In this document: positions 40,170 through 50,417 of the stretch, piece after piece
Layout of the letters: each line of letters starts with the position of its first letter
Numbering within the stretch: position 1 is the first letter of the stretch
Assembly: GCF_000332515.2 (NCBI RefSeq)
Contig: NZ_AOGZ02000013.1
Span: forward strand, 62,001-126,000
From: Leptospira wolbachii serovar Codice str. CDC
GTDB lineage: Bacteria > Spirochaetota > Leptospiria > Leptospirales > Leptospiraceae
Reading direction: 5' to 3'
Length of the DNA: 64,000 nucleotides
Notes under the pieces: generated by a model
Database searches by the model: none
Seen by the model: the letters and a program-made list of their open reading frames with translations, nothing else
Told to the model about the DNA's origin: nothing
Position numbers and translations under genes: made by a program

Positions 40170-40601
40170 TTACTTTCTTTTGATTAGAACCATTTGGTTC
40201 CCGACTTCAAAAGATTGGTCTAAAAAATAATAGTCGGTGAGTTCTTTGATCATAAAAAGTCCAATCCCGTGTTCGCGGTAATCACTGAGATCAAAACTAC
40301 GTAGGTCTTTGGGTTCTACTTTTTTTCCGTAGTCCCGGAGTTTAATTTCCACTCTGTCCTTATCAAATTGCAGCTCAACGAAGATAGGTTTGTCTGTTTG
40401 GCCAGAATAGGCGTGGCGGATGATATTAACGATTGCTTCGCCGATCACAAGCTTTAAGTCCATGGAATCGAATAGGGAAAATCCATGTTCTAAACAAAGA
40501 TTAAAAAAGTAATTACGTGTGTGGGAAACGAAGCGGGGGTTGGATGGAATTTGGATACGGACTACTTTTGAGTAGTCCGTTTGTTTCTTTTGGTTCGACA
40601 T
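40170..40601 (-). CDS. RsbW-like anti-sigma kinase (HATPase)
   Basis: A 143-residue GHKL ATPase domain of the RsbW/SpoIIAB type: N box [13 protein letters not shown]1 LRDYGKKV, G2 [12 protein letters not shown]. Such proteins bind sigma factors and phosphorylate STAS antagonists on Ser. Its ATG overlaps the xer stop (TAATG) and hslV follows 46 bases later, so it lies inside what is usually a xer-hslVU block. No sigma factor is adjacent. Candidate partners in the window are the STAS protein at 12855-13190 and the SpoIIE phosphatase at 30089-32011. Confidence 0.88.
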   Translation of the reverse strand: MSNQKKQTDYSKVVRIQIPSNPRFVSHTRNYFFNLCLEHGFSLFDSMDLKLVIGEAIVNIIRHAYSGQTDKPIFVELQFDKDRVEIKLRDYGKKVEPKDLRSFDLSDYREHGIGLFMIKELTDYYFLDQSFEVGNQMVLIKRK

Positions 40602-41509
40602 TATCCTCTCGGATGGAATTTCTTATGAACTTCCTTCAGAGTTTTATTTGCCATGTGAGTATAAATCTGAGTCGTCGAAATATCGATATGACCCAAAAGT
40701 TCCTGAACCGATTTGAGATCCGCATGGTTCTCGAGAAGGTGTGTAGCAAATGAGTGGCGAAGTGTGTGTGGTGTTACTTTTTTCTTTATTTTTGTGCGTT
40801 TGATATAATGGTTTAAAAGACGCCATACCGACTTACGGTTGATATACGACCCTTTTTTTGAAACAAAAACAAATTCACAGGTTCTTTTTTTCAAAATTTC
40901 AGTGCGACTTTCCACAAGATATTTTTTCAAAATCTCCAAAGACTTTTCACCGAAAGGAACTAGGCGCTGCCTACCACCCTTTCCTTCCACAGTAATCGTC
41001 ATGTTCTCCATATCGATGTCTGTCATCTTTAAATTACATGCTTCGGAGATACGAAGGCCAGAGGAGTAAAGAAGTTCAAAGATACATTTGTCACGAAGTT
41101 CGTACAAATTGTCCTCTTTGATATTTCGAAAGAGTTCTTCAATTTCGACTTGGGTGAGGTAATCCGGAATGGTTCTTGCCACTTCTGGAGTTTCAATTTT
41201 TTCGGTTGGATTGGAATCCAATCGTTTTTCATCCCGAAGGTATTTGTAAAATTGCCTAATGGCTACCACTTCTCTTGCGAGTGTTTTCGCAGAGATTTTA
41301 CGTTCCCTTTCCCCTTCCAGAAAACGCATAATATCGTTTGCTTTTACTTCTAAGAAGTTGATATGTTCCTTTTCCAAAAAGATCGCAAACTTGTTGAGAT
41401 CGTATCCGTAGGAATATATTGAATTATCGCTCAGTCCTTTTTCTACGGACAGGTATTCTTGGAATGTTTGTAAAAGCTGATTTTGAGAAACTGGCAATTT
41501 GGAACCCAT
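40601..41509 (-). CDS. xerD: Tyrosine recombinase of the XerC/XerD (CodV) type
   Basis: A 302-residue site-specific recombinase resolving chromosome dimers at dif. The N-terminal SAM-like domain is followed by the catalytic set: Arg in ELLYSSGLRISEAC, Lys in VEGKGGRQRLVP, HTLRHSFATHLL, GH in LGHIDISTTQIYTH, with the nucleophile Tyr there. The gene order xer-hslV-hslU recalls the codV-clpQ-clpY cluster of Bacillus, so CodV/XerC is an alternative name. It starts close to the divergent lipoprotein gene. Confidence 0.9.
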   Translation of the reverse strand: MGSKLPVSQNQLLQTFQEYLSVEKGLSDNSIYSYGYDLNKFAIFLEKEHINFLEVKANDIMRFLEGERERKISAKTLAREVVAIRQFYKYLRDEKRLDSNPTEKIETPEVARTIPDYLTQVEIEELFRNIKEDNLYELRDKCIFELLYSSGLRISEACNLKMTDIDMENMTITVEGKGGRQRLVPFGEKSLEILKKYLVESRTEILKKRTCEFVFVSKKGSYINRKSVWRLLNHYIKRTKIKKKVTPHTLRHSFATHLLENHADLKSVQELLGHIDISTTQIYTHMANKTLKEVHKKFHPRG

Positions 41510-41606
41510 CTTTACTCTCTTATGTTACTTAAAGGGTCGGACAAAAAGCTTAAAGAGACTTATTATTTTTTTTGCCACAAATGGCTATGTCAGGAAAAAA
41601 GGAGAT

Positions 41607-42128
41607 GTGGTTCATAGAAACTCCCTCTTTTTTTTACTCATCCTTTCTTTACTGTTAGTCGTTAATTGCGGCCGAAAGGAAAGGTCCCTCTTCGAAGAAG
41701 GAAAAAAATGGGAAATGGTGGGAGAGAAAACAAAAGCCCTCTATTATTACGAACTTTCTCTCCGTGAGAACCCTGACTACGACCCAGTCCTGAAACGGAT
41801 GGGACTGCTTCTCGCAGAGAGTAACCAATCCATTGCCACTGCTATCTTTTATTTGGAAAAGTATCACAAACAAAAAAAAGACGACACAGAGGTACAACGT
41901 GAACTCTTCCGGCTCTATCTTACCACAGGATACGAAAAAGAGGCATTGGAAATTTTGGAGGAAATCCGGTTCCAAGGGAAAAAAGAAACTTTGGAATTCT
42001 TTGAAACGACCTACCTTTGTCTTACCAGAGGGTTCAAACAGAAGGACTACCTACTGACTTTAGAAAAAAGCCCTCTTTCCGGGGACCCCTACTATGCACC
42101 TTGGGTCCGGGCTTGCGAAACAAAATAG
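41607..42128 (+). CDS. Small TPR-like lipoprotein
   Basis: A 173-residue protein if it starts at the GTG at 41607, which directly gives a signal peptide (SLFFLLILSLLLVVNC) with lipobox. Longer starts add 36 residues and overlap xer. The mature part carries helical TPR-like pairs (TKALYYYELSLRENPDYDPV, SIATAIFYLEKYHK, EKEALEILEEIRF). It is probably an envelope scaffold or assembly lipoprotein. The ribosome site AAGGAG is closer to the GTG than usual, so the start is tentative. Confidence 0.75.
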   Translation: MVHRNSLFFLLILSLLLVVNCGRKERSLFEEGKKWEMVGEKTKALYYYELSLRENPDYDPVLKRMGLLLAESNQSIATAIFYLEKYHKQKKDDTEVQRELFRLYLTTGYEKEALEILEEIRFQGKKETLEFFETTYLCLTRGFKQKDYLLTLEKSPLSGDPYYAPWVRACETK

Positions 42129-42189
42129 ATAGGAAACCCTGGAAATCCTGTCTAAACAATAAAGAACAAGATACAGATTAGGAGAAATT

Positions 42190-43131
42190 ATGAACCATAA
42201 AGTTGTCATCATCGGATCGGGTCCCGCAGGACATACAGCGGCCATTTACGCAGCCAGAGCCAATTTAAACCCGGTGATGTATGAAGGATTTATGGCAGGG
42301 GGAGTGGCGGCAGGAGGACAACTCACCACCACAACGGAAGTGGAAAACTTCCCGGGATTCCCAGAAGGAATCGACGGAACCAAACTCACCCAACTTTTCC
42401 GGGAACAATCCGTAAAATACGGAACCACCATCCACACCCAAACCATCACCAAGGTGGATTTTTCCAAACGCCCTTTTACCATTTGGTCTGACGACGAAGA
42501 AATTAAAGCCGATTCCATCATCATTGCTACTGGTGCCACAGCCAAACGGATGCATGTCCCGGGGGAAGAAACCTTCTGGCAACGCGGGATCTCCGCCTGT
42601 GCCGTTTGTGATGGAGCCCTCCCCATCTACCGCAACAAGGCACTTGCCGTTGTGGGTGGTGGCGACTCCGCTGTGGAAGAAGCAAACCACCTGACTAAGT
42701 TTGCGTCCAAAGTGTACTTAGTGGTAAGACGTGACCAACTCCGTGCTTCTCAAATCATGCAAAAACGCGCCATGGAACATCCCAAAATTGAAATCCTTTG
42801 GAACCAAACGGTTGTGGAAGCTAAAGGTGGTACTACGGGCCTAAGTTCCATTGTGCTCGAAAGCACCCTCGACAAATCCAAAAAGGATCTGGAAGTGGGA
42901 GGACTCTTTTACGCAATTGGACATGTTCCCAACACAGAAGTTTTCCAAGGACAATTAGATCTGGATGAAACGGGTTATATCCTTACAAAACCAGGAACTA
43001 CCAAAACGAATGTGGAAGGGGTTTTTGCGGCTGGAGATGTGCAGGACAAAGTGTACCGTCAAGCGATCACCGCAGCAGGTAGCGGTTGTATGGCGGCACT
43101 CGAAGCAGAACGTTGGTTAGAAGGTCACTAA
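42190..43131 (+). CDS. trxB: Thioredoxin reductase
   Basis: A 313-residue NADPH-dependent FAD disulfide reductase. It has the FAD-binding [18 protein letters not shown], redox pair CAVC in [15 protein letters not shown] site [15 protein letters not shown], and [15 protein letters not shown] near the end. It keeps thioredoxin reduced. GGAG lies 6 bases before the ATG. The stop shares the CTAA tetranucleotide at 43128-43131 with the convergent peptidase gene. Confidence 0.97.
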   Translation: MNHKVVIIGSGPAGHTAAIYAARANLNPVMYEGFMAGGVAAGGQLTTTTEVENFPGFPEGIDGTKLTQLFREQSVKYGTTIHTQTITKVDFSKRPFTIWSDDEEIKADSIIIATGATAKRMHVPGEETFWQRGISACAVCDGALPIYRNKALAVVGGGDSAVEEANHLTKFASKVYLVVRRDQLRASQIMQKRAMEHPKIEILWNQTVVEAKGGTTGLSSIVLESTLDKSKKDLEVGGLFYAIGHVPNTEVFQGQLDLDETGYILTKPGTTKTNVEGVFAAGDVQDKVYRQAITAAGSGCMAALEAERWLEGH

Positions 43132-43140
43132 GGAGTGACC
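43123..43140. terminator. Possible bidirectional hairpin at convergent gene ends
   Basis: GGTCACT (43123-43129) pairs with AGTGACC (43134-43140) around a 4-base loop, right on the shared stop codons of trxB and the peptidase gene. No T-run follows on either strand, so termination is uncertain. Confidence 0.35.
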
Positions 43141-44879
43141 GGCTTTCCGTCAGAATCCAAATAAGATTTTGATTCCAAATTGAAAAATATCACCGAATCT
43201 CCTTTCGGTGATATGTATTGTTTTTTTCCATCTTCCCACTCAATCAGTGTAAAGTTAGATCCTCTATAAAGAATTTGGTTTCCCGGAAATACATTGGCTT
43301 CCCATGTATCTCCATACCAACGATAATTCCCTTTTTTCCAAAGGTAAAAATAACTTCCACCAGGGCCTAAGAAGTCTCCCTCCAATTTGCTAGAAAAAGA
43401 TTCTACTGCGGCCGGAAAGATTTTTTGCAAACTTGGTAATTGAGTATAAACCTTGATCTCTAAAGCGGATTCCGGAAGCGCAAAACCTTTTTCCAAAAAG
43501 GACTTGTACTCAGCTGGAAATTTTGAATTCATGACCGTATAACCAGCTAACTGGAGTTTCTTGCCATCTCGAAGGACAGAGTCTTTCTCTTTTTCAAACC
43601 GTGACAAACTGTCTTTCAAAATCTGATCTGGGGAAACTCCGGTAGCATTCTGCAAAGCAAGGGCCGGTGCCGTTCCTACACAGGTTTCTTTTTGGTAGGA
43701 AACAATGGCTTCTTTCCCATAGGTTTCATGGATATGTTTAACAAGAAGTGGCCCAATGGAATAAGGAAGCAAATCCTTATACTTTGCATCTAACAACGAT
43801 TTAAAGGTTTTAGGAACTTTATTTTCACGAATCAACTTTTCTGCATCATTATAAATATGGAATTGTTTTCGTTCGTAAAATTTTGCTTCTACATAATTGG
43901 CAAGACCTTCTTCAAACCAAGGATCCAAAATATCGGCTTGGGGAATTTTGCCCGTTTCTGACTGAATTTTTAAACAAGAAATTTGTTCTAAATTATGAAC
44001 CGCTTCATGGTAAAAAACTCCGAAATGGACACGCCGAAGTGCATCAGAATCAAATTCTAGATTTCCCGTGGCTTGCGGCATTTTTTCCCCACAACAAAGG
44101 CTAATGGAATCTCTTCCCCCGAACCCACCTTCTTCACTGCCTCCGGGAATGTCAGCCCCAATGTATTCTTTGATCCCTTCATATTTGTCGAATAACAATA
44201 CAGGGATTTTTCCCCGATTCTCTAATTGAAACTCAGATTTCATATACTGAAGAAAAGGTTTCATTTTAAAGAAATCACCAAAAACGCGTAAGTACTCGGT
44301 CCACTGTTCGGAGCCATAAAATATATAGTTTCCTAATTCCAATTTTGGTTTCCCAAATTTGGTTTCATTCACGAGAAGATAATTCTCAAAATTCAGTGGC
44401 TTTTGGTGGATATAGTCGTATTCTTTTCTATGTGTTAACCAATACTTTGTAATTTTGGTTAAGTCAGGATAACTCCAAATAAGAGTCGGCAAACAACCAT
44501 TACATGATGCAGGTGCGGAAATAAAACCAATCCCTGCTGGAAAATCGAGTTTAAATGTTCCATTCGCCCATTCCGTATACACACTTCCATCGGCTCTTTT
44601 CCACTGGTAATGGTTTTTAGCCCATTGGTAAACCTCACCACCATCCGGGCCATTGTAGTAACCAGGGGTTGGTTCTAAAAATCCCAACTTTAAGTCTTCT
44701 AGTTTTGGTTCTTGGAGTCTTTCTACAGAAAGATAAGAAGTGGGAGCCGTCTCCCCAAAGTCAAAATACAATACATCGGAACTTGGCCCACGTTTGAGAG
44801 GAACTGCGGCTCGTTCCGTTTCAGGATAGATAACGGTAGTTAGGAGAAAAAGGGATAATATGACTGGCTTGCGGATCAT
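43128..44879 (-). CDS. Secreted gluzincin-type metallopeptidase-like protein
   Basis: A 583-residue exported protein with signal peptide ([15 protein letters not shown]). Zinc-protease hallmarks are HEAVH at 291-295 and, 28 residues on, the EEG in [11 protein letters not shown], the gluzincin third-ligand pattern. The remaining residues match no family I can name. A module at about 77-119 ([17 protein letters not shown]) resembles one at about 506-550 ([18 protein letters not shown]), so the catalytic part sits between two copies. Several Cys (SCNGC, LCCG) suggest disulfides or metal. Close homologues are expected mainly in Leptospira. Confidence 0.75.
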   Translation of the reverse strand: MIRKPVILSLFLLTTVIYPETERAAVPLKRGPSSDVLYFDFGETAPTSYLSVERLQEPKLEDLKLGFLEPTPGYYNGPDGGEVYQWAKNHYQWKRADGSVYTEWANGTFKLDFPAGIGFISAPASCNGCLPTLIWSYPDLTKITKYWLTHRKEYDYIHQKPLNFENYLLVNETKFGKPKLELGNYIFYGSEQWTEYLRVFGDFFKMKPFLQYMKSEFQLENRGKIPVLLFDKYEGIKEYIGADIPGGSEEGGFGGRDSISLCCGEKMPQATGNLEFDSDALRRVHFGVFYHEAVHNLEQISCLKIQSETGKIPQADILDPWFEEGLANYVEAKFYERKQFHIYNDAEKLIRENKVPKTFKSLLDAKYKDLLPYSIGPLLVKHIHETYGKEAIVSYQKETCVGTAPALALQNATGVSPDQILKDSLSRFEKEKDSVLRDGKKLQLAGYTVMNSKFPAEYKSFLEKGFALPESALEIKVYTQLPSLQKIFPAAVESFSSKLEGDFLGPGGSYFYLWKKGNYRWYGDTWEANVFPGNQILYRGSNFTLIEWEDGKKQYISPKGDSVIFFNLESKSYLDSDGKPVTP

Positions 44880-44945
44880 GGGGCAGAGATGAACTCACTT
44901 AAGGCCCCAATACTCTCCGGAGATTTAAGCTCTGTCAAGTGGATT

Positions 44946-45434
44946 CTAAACGGAGTTTTGGTTCCGATAGGCAATCGCAATTTGCCCCGTGCGAGAAATC
45001 TCACGAATTCCGAAAGGTTTAAGAACAGAAATAATATTCGTTACCTGTCTCGAATTTCCAGAAAACTCAATGAGAAGAGAATCTTCCGTCATTTCCAAAA
45101 TTTTGACATCGAAGCCATTGCAGATAGTCAGTGCTTCACTCCGATTGTTTTCTGTAATGGAAAAAGAGATTAGCACGAGTTCCCTTTGAACAGAACTCGC
45201 ATAGGCCATGTCTTGGACTCTCAGAACATCTGGCAATTTGAGAAGTTGGTTTTTGACTTGGCCGACGACAAAATCATCACCATTCAAAACGATTGTCATA
45301 GAAGAAACTTCCGTATTGTCAGTCACTCCCACAGCAATGGAATCGATATTGTATCCGCGACGAGTGAAAAGGCCAGAAACATGGCTCATCACACCGGGAT
45401 GGTTATTGACTAAAATACTTAGAGTGTGTTTCAT
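44946..45434 (-). CDS. ilvH: Acetolactate synthase small (regulatory) subunit
   Basis: A 162-residue regulatory subunit with an N-terminal ACT domain ([20 protein letters not shown], then [12 protein letters not shown]) and a C-terminal domain ([19 protein letters not shown]). It activates IlvB and confers valine feedback inhibition. It overlaps ilvB by 4 bases, so the two are co-translated. Confidence 0.96.
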   Translation of the reverse strand: MKHTLSILVNNHPGVMSHVSGLFTRRGYNIDSIAVGVTDNTEVSSMTIVLNGDDFVVGQVKNQLLKLPDVLRVQDMAYASSVQRELVLISFSITENNRSEALTICNGFDVKILEMTEDSLLIEFSGNSRQVTNIISVLKPFGIREISRTGQIAIAYRNQNSV

Positions 45435-47137
45435 TTTTTAAATTTCCCCAAGTCTTTGAATTCGATTAGATCTTGTTGTGATTTTCCAGCAGGGATCATT
45501 GGGAATACTTTTTCTTCCGCAGGGATCATAACTTCTATAAGAGCCGATCCACTGTCTTTTAAGAAAAAATCCACGCCCTTTTCAATTTCCGATTTGTGTT
45601 CAATCTTCATTGCCGGAATTCCATACGCTTCGGCAAGTTTGACAAAGTTTGGATTGTAAGTCCATTGTGACTCGCTAAAACGTTCTTCATAAAATAGTTC
45701 CTGCCATTGACGAACCATTCCTAGAAAGTTATTATTGAATAATAAAATCTTAACACCTAACTTAGATTGTGCGATTGTGGCAAGTTCCTGGATACACATC
45801 TGAAAAGATCCGTCTCCAGTCACACAAATCACCGTTTTGTCTGGGTTTCCAAATTTTGCACCGATGGCTGCAGGAAGTCCATACCCCATAGTACCAAGCC
45901 CCCCCGAAGTTAACCAAGTATTAGGTCTATCAAATAGATAATACTGAGCCGCCCACATTTGGTGTTGGCCTACGTCCGTAGAAACTATGGCTTCCCCTTT
46001 AGTTTTGGCATACACTCTTTGTAGGAAGTCTTGTGGTTTGATGCTGTCTCCACTGTTATCAAAATCAAGTGGATGGTTTTTCTTTAAAGATTGTATGTTT
46101 TCTATCCAAGAAGTTCGGTCTCCCCCTTTGACAAAAGGAAGGATTTCGCGGATGGCATCTTTTAGATCTCCATGAAGGATATGATCTACATTGATTCGTT
46201 TGTTAAACTCTGCAGCATCAATGTCCACGTGAGCTCGGATTGCATTTGGCGCAAAGTCTTGGTATTTGGCAACACGGTCATCAAACCTGGCACCCAAATT
46301 TAAAATATAATCACATTCTAATACAGCTTTGTTGGCATAAGCGGTTCCATGCATTCCGAGCATTCCCACCGATAGTGGATGGGTTCCCGGGAAAGCACCA
46401 AGACCCATAAGAGTTGTGGTTACCGGTGCATTTGCTTTTTCTGCTAAAGCTTTGATTTCAGCAGAAGCAAAGGAATTGATGGCACCACCACCCACATAAA
46501 GTAACGGGCGTTTGGCTTGATTTAGAACCTCTGCAAATTCTTGCGGATCCCCTTTGACTTTTGGTCTTTCATAATGGTGAGGAGCAATTTTTAAAGCTGT
46601 CGCTTTTCTTACGGATGTTTTTTGCGTTTGTACATCTTTTGGAAAATCGAGTAGGACCAGACCTGGCCTTCCCCCCATGGCAATTTTGATCGCTTCTTCA
46701 AAATGACGAGCAAGGTCATCAGCCTTTTTGATAAGAGCATTGTACTTTGTAATGGGAATGGTGATTCCAAAAATATCGGCTTCTTGGAAAGCATCGGTTC
46801 CAATCGCATCTGTTGCAACTTGTCCTGTGATGGCAAGGATGGGAATAGAATCTAATTTGGCATCTGTGAGTCCTGTGATTAAATTAGTAGCACCAGGACC
46901 TGAAGTAGCAATACAAACGCCTAACTTGCCAGTAGAACGAGCATAACCTTCTGCCATGTGGACGGCACCTTGTTCATGACGAACAAGGATGTGTTTGATT
47001 TTTTTGCTATGATAGAGTTCGTCGTAGAATGGGAGGATGGCACCACCTGGGTATCCAAAGACAATCTCCACACCCGCTTCTTCCAATAATTCGACCATAA
47101 GTCGACCGCCTGTAATTGCTTCGGTTGTAGATGACAT
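45431..47137 (-). CDS. ilvB: Acetolactate synthase large subunit
   Basis: A 568-residue ThDP- and FAD-dependent enzyme condensing pyruvate units in valine, leucine and isoleucine synthesis. The glutamate that activates ThDP is in [16 protein letters not shown]. Further motifs are the FAD-site loop [11 protein letters not shown], ThDP/Mg motif [15 protein letters not shown] with [12 protein letters not shown]. Followed by ilvH. A possible TTGACA -35 is at 47178-47183 on the minus strand. Confidence 0.97.
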   Translation of the reverse strand: MSSTTEAITGGRLMVELLEEAGVEIVFGYPGGAILPFYDELYHSKKIKHILVRHEQGAVHMAEGYARSTGKLGVCIATSGPGATNLITGLTDAKLDSIPILAITGQVATDAIGTDAFQEADIFGITIPITKYNALIKKADDLARHFEEAIKIAMGGRPGLVLLDFPKDVQTQKTSVRKATALKIAPHHYERPKVKGDPQEFAEVLNQAKRPLLYVGGGAINSFASAEIKALAEKANAPVTTTLMGLGAFPGTHPLSVGMLGMHGTAYANKAVLECDYILNLGARFDDRVAKYQDFAPNAIRAHVDIDAAEFNKRINVDHILHGDLKDAIREILPFVKGGDRTSWIENIQSLKKNHPLDFDNSGDSIKPQDFLQRVYAKTKGEAIVSTDVGQHQMWAAQYYLFDRPNTWLTSGGLGTMGYGLPAAIGAKFGNPDKTVICVTGDGSFQMCIQELATIAQSKLGVKILLFNNNFLGMVRQWQELFYEERFSESQWTYNPNFVKLAEAYGIPAMKIEHKSEIEKGVDFFLKDSGSALIEVMIPAEEKVFPMIPAGKSQQDLIEFKDLGKFKK

Positions 47138-47177
47138 ACATTCCCCCTCATTGTCATTTCTGCAAAAAAGAGCCTGT

Positions 47178-47183
47178 TGTCAA
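47178..47183 (-). promoter_or_regulatory. Candidate -35 element for ilvB-ilvH
   Basis: TTGACA on the minus strand, about 40 bases upstream of the ilvB ATG. Seventeen bases downstream lies only a poor -10 (GAAATG), so the promoter is tentative. Confidence 0.3.
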
Positions 47184-47248
47184 TGTTCTCACGTTTTTAG
47201 GTCGATTTTTACTGTCTAAAAAAGAATGCTGAAAATTGGACCGAGGAT

Positions 47249-48355
47249 ATGGAAAACACAGATACTGAAAAGCCACAAGAAGATGAAAAGTTCACAAAAA
47301 TAAAAGCCCTTGCAAAAGAGGCGTATCGTTTTCTTGATCAGGGTCGTTTTAAAGAAGCCAAGGAACGATTAGACATATTACTGGATGAGGATCCATCCAA
47401 CACTTATGGACTTGTCGGTCTTGGTGACTATTATGCCAAAACCAAACAACCAGAACAAGCCATCCAATACTACCGGAAATGTTTGGCAGGTGATACAACC
47501 AATAAATTTTCTCTTATGGGACTCATGAATGCTTACAGAGATCTAAACAGTCTCAAACGTATTATCGAAGTTGCAGAAGAATTTCACCACATAACAATAA
47601 CAGATGCAAGTATCCTATCTCGAGTGGCTGATGCCCATAGAAAACTAAAAAACTTCAAAGAATCTGAAGTGTATTATATGGAAGCTCTCCAAATCAATCC
47701 CAATGACCAATACGTAATTGTTGGACTTGGACATTTATACTTTGCTTGCCAAAGGTATGTGGATGCCATCCAGTGGTGGGAAAAATTACTTTCCAGCCAA
47801 CCCAACAATATCAAAATCTTAACAGAGATTGGAAACAGTTACCGCAAAATTAAAGACTTCGATAAAGCCATTCTTTACTACGACCGTGCCAAAGAACTAG
47901 ATCCAAAAAACTTCTTTGCTCTTTATGGACTCGCCGAATCTTATCGTGGTAAAAAAGATTTTAAAACTGCTATCACCTATTGGGAAAGAATTCTCGAATC
48001 TGACCCTGACAACAAACTCATCATCAATCGTTATGCAGACTCACTTCGAGGCCTTGGCAACTATGACAAAGCATTAGAATGTTTTAATAAAATTCTTGCT
48101 AGTGGTGACGATTACTTTGCCTTACTCGGGAAAGCGGCCGCCTTACGCCTCATTGGTGATTTGGAAAAAGCAGAAGAAATTTATTTAGGTCTTCTTTCCA
48201 AGTCCCCGAGTGACCCAAGACCAGCCCTGGAACTTTCTGACCTTTGGGACATTATGGGGAAAAAAACTGAAGCCATCAAACTTCTGGAAGATTTGGCAAA
48301 GAAAAATCCTTCCAATGAATCCATCCGAGAAAGGATCGAATATTTAAAGGATTAA
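47249..48355 (+). CDS. TPR-repeat protein
   Basis: A 368-residue soluble protein made almost entirely of about nine tetratricopeptide repeats (for example [33 protein letters not shown]). It is likely a scaffold for protein complexes. It has no signal peptide and no partner domain. The last 47 bases (48309-48355), coding for the end of the protein, recur 859 bases downstream with three synonymous changes. It is divergent from ilvB. Confidence 0.88.
   Translation: MENTDTEKPQEDEKFTKIKALAKEAYRFLDQGRFKEAKERLDILLDEDPSNTYGLVGLGDYYAKTKQPEQAIQYYRKCLAGDTTNKFSLMGLMNAYRDLNSLKRIIEVAEEFHHITITDASILSRVADAHRKLKNFKESEVYYMEALQINPNDQYVIVGLGHLYFACQRYVDAIQWWEKLLSSQPNNIKILTEIGNSYRKIKDFDKAILYYDRAKELDPKNFFALYGLAESYRGKKDFKTAITYWERILESDPDNKLIINRYADSLRGLGNYDKALECFNKILASGDDYFALLGKAAALRLIGDLEKAEEIYLGLLSKSPSDPRPALELSDLWDIMGKKTEAIKLLEDLAKKNPSNESIRERIEYLKD
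48309..48355 (+). repeat. 47-base direct repeat, copy 1 (intact 3' end of the TPR gene)
   Basis: This stretch is the natural 3' end of the TPR gene, including its stop. It matches 49168-49214 at 44 of 47 bases, counted by eye. All three differences are silent in the TPR reading frame (AGG/CGA for Arg, ATC/ATT for Ile). Confidence 0.9.
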
Positions 48356-48390
48356 AAACACAAACTTACAAAACTTCAATAGAGACAGAG

Positions 48391-48457
48391 CCCACCAACC
48401 AAATATTCAAAGAATTCTGACTTGATACGGTGGGTCGTTGCTACTTCACCTTTGAAT
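48391..48457. other. Interleaved inverted repeats in the gap after the TPR gene
   Basis: CCCACC (48391-48396) pairs with GGTGGG (48429-48434), and ATTCAAAG (48405-48412) pairs with CTTTGAAT (48450-48457). The second pair starts inside the first and ends outside it, as in an H-type pseudoknot. Chance pairing of this length in a 109-base gap is possible. Confidence 0.3.
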
Positions 48458-48463
48458 GAGTTG

Positions 48464-49051
48464 CTATTTTAAAACACCTTTCGCATTTGCTTCAACTAAT
48501 ACTGAATTGATCAAATCCTTTTGGCATTGGTAAACCTCATTCGACAAAGATTTGAATGGGAAAACAAAAATTAGAGTTATGTGACTCCAGGTGGAAACAG
48601 AATCTCTTTTTTGAATTTTCGCGATTTCCTTTCCACTTTTATTCTTAAAAGTAGCTTCTACCACAAATTCGTCAGTAGCTGAGGAAGGGAATAAATATAA
48701 AGTCAAACCAGTAAGCATAGAAAGCCCTTGGCTAAATTGACCATTGTTTTGAATATTAATGTCAACAGACAGATCGGTCGATTTTTCATTATTTTTTACT
48801 GCAGAAAACAATGATGATGCAGTAAATTCTTCTTTCACTACGTTCGCCCAACTTCCAAGTGCATTTGCATTTTGCGGGACCGGTTCATTTGTATTCAATT
48901 TGACTTGTCCAGTTACGGCGAAGGAAATTGATTTTTTTGCTGCGTTTGTAGCTTCAATTTTTTGGTATTCAACATTCCCTTCCCGGAATGTAGCACATGA
49001 TAATGCCAATCCAAAACCAACTAACGATAGAAACTTAATAAAATTTTTCAT
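48464..49051 (-). CDS. Putative lipoprotein of unknown function
   Basis: A 195-residue protein with signal peptide and lipobox FGLALSC. It is beta-rich with an NVVKEEFTASSLFSAVKNNE segment and KSGKEIAKIQKRD, recalling proteins that report on envelope stress or LPS, but I do not recognise it. The start at 49051 lacks a clear ribosome site; a longer frame to 49117 is less likely. It lies between the two copies of the TPR gene end and is opposite in strand to the TPR gene. Confidence 0.68.
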   Translation of the reverse strand: MKNFIKFLSLVGFGLALSCATFREGNVEYQKIEATNAAKKSISFAVTGQVKLNTNEPVPQNANALGSWANVVKEEFTASSLFSAVKNNEKSTDLSVDINIQNNGQFSQGLSMLTGLTLYLFPSSATDEFVVEATFKNKSGKEIAKIQKRDSVSTWSHITLIFVFPFKSLSNEVYQCQKDLINSVLVEANAKGVLK

Positions 49052-49167
49052 AAACAAACAAATGTTCAAGAAAAGGGAAAAGCAAGTTTTTTTTTGAAAA
49101 TTTATCTTTCTTACCAAACAAAAGTTTACTGACTGCTTGGTTTATGGATTCTTAAAAGTGCAGAGCA

Positions 49168-49214
49168 CTTCCAATGAATCCATCCGAGAACGAATTGAAT
49201 ATTTAAAGGATTAA
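49168..49214 (+). pseudogene. Orphan copy of a TPR gene 3' end (direct repeat copy 2)
   Basis: A 47-base fragment encodes the same C-terminal residues and stop as the TPR gene at 48309-48355, but nothing upstream of it resembles the gene. A 6-base-stem hairpin AAGTGC/GCACTT (49156-49170) sits on its left edge. Its TTAA end also provides the stop of the MFS gene. The silent differences show it diverged as coding sequence before it was truncated. Confidence 0.82.
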
Positions 49215-50398
49215 GGTTCCGAATCTTCGGCGACCTTTGTGACTAAAAAATATAAGGCAACCAAAACAGCAAAAAATCCAGTAACAATAAAAGTTACTGG
49301 AGCCCCAAAGAGAAACCATAACCAACCCGCAACAAAACTAGCGAAGAATGCACAAATACTTTGCAGCCCCGTATACATACCAATCGCTGTTGCTGTTTCA
49401 TTGTTAGGAACGACATTACTGATCCAAGCTTTGGATATTCCTTCCGTTGCCGCAGCATAAAGGCCGTATAGGAAAAATGCCAGTAAAACTAGACCTGAAC
49501 TTTGAACAATCCCCATCAGTAAATAAACAATGGCATAAATTCCAAGGCCAAACAAAAACATTTTTTTTAATCCAATTTTATCGGCAAAAATTCCAAGTGG
49601 ATAAGAAAAACCAGCATAAACTAAATTATAGAAAATATATATCCCGATGACCAAATGATCTGCCAACCCGACATCTTTCGCTTTTAATATCAAAAACACA
49701 TCCGAACTATTCCAAAAAGCAAACACGAGCAATCCAAAAACTAACTTTCTATAGTTGGGATTTGATTTTTTCCAATAGGAAAGAAAGGACGTAAGAGAGT
49801 TATTTTGATCTCTAAAATTTGTTTCCGTAGATTGTTTCGATTTCTCCTTTAAAAGAAAAGTGAACCCAATCGCAATGATACCCGGCAACAATGCCAAATA
49901 AAAAAGGAATATATAATCTTGGGGATAAAAATACAGATAAGCTAAGGCTAGACTTGGGCCAAGGACGGCTCCCAAAGTATCCATAGCCCGATGGAATCCA
50001 AACACCCGGGCCTTCGTTTTATTTGTGGCTTCAGAAGACAGAATGGCATCTCTTGCCCCCGTTCGAACTCCTTTTCCAATCCGATCCAAAATTCGAGAAA
50101 CTAAAACAACGAAAGGGTTTTGCCCTAAGCTCAATAAAGGTTTAGAAATAGCACTTAAAGTATATCCAAATTTTACAAAGGGAACACGTTTACCAGTAAC
50201 ATCAGATAGGTGACCGAAATATCCTTTGCCATAACCGGCAACCACCTCGGCAATCCCTTCTAGGACCCCAATAAATAGGATCGAATATCCAATAGACTTG
50301 AGATAAATTGGGAGAACAGGATACAACATTTCGCTTGCGATGTCTGTAAAAAGACTCACAAGCGATAAAACCCAGACGGTTTTAGAAATGTATTTCAA
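49211..50398 (-). CDS. MFS transporter
   Basis: A 395-residue integral membrane protein with about 12 hydrophobic helices. The loop DRIGKGVRTGARDAILSSEA matches the conserved A-type motif of this MFS branch, and GIAEVVAGYGKGYFGHLSD holds the loop 2-3 motif. The substrate is unknown; drug or metabolite efflux is common in this group. Its stop lies in the orphan TPR fragment. Confidence 0.9.
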   Translation of the reverse strand: MKYISKTVWVLSLVSLFTDIASEMLYPVLPIYLKSIGYSILFIGVLEGIAEVVAGYGKGYFGHLSDVTGKRVPFVKFGYTLSAISKPLLSLGQNPFVVLVSRILDRIGKGVRTGARDAILSSEATNKTKARVFGFHRAMDTLGAVLGPSLALAYLYFYPQDYIFLFYLALLPGIIAIGFTFLLKEKSKQSTETNFRDQNNSLTSFLSYWKKSNPNYRKLVFGLLVFAFWNSSDVFLILKAKDVGLADHLVIGIYIFYNLVYAGFSYPLGIFADKIGLKKMFLFGLGIYAIVYLLMGIVQSSGLVLLAFFLYGLYAAATEGISKAWISNVVPNNETATAIGMYTGLQSICAFFASFVAGWLWFLFGAPVTFIVTGFFAVLVALYFLVTKVAEDSEP

Positions 50399-50417
50399 AA
50401 AAGAAAATCCACCCTCC

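Noticed and set aside
41499..41606. Longer start for the TPR-like lipoprotein
   Set aside because: It would overlap the start of xer and place 36 residues before the signal peptide.
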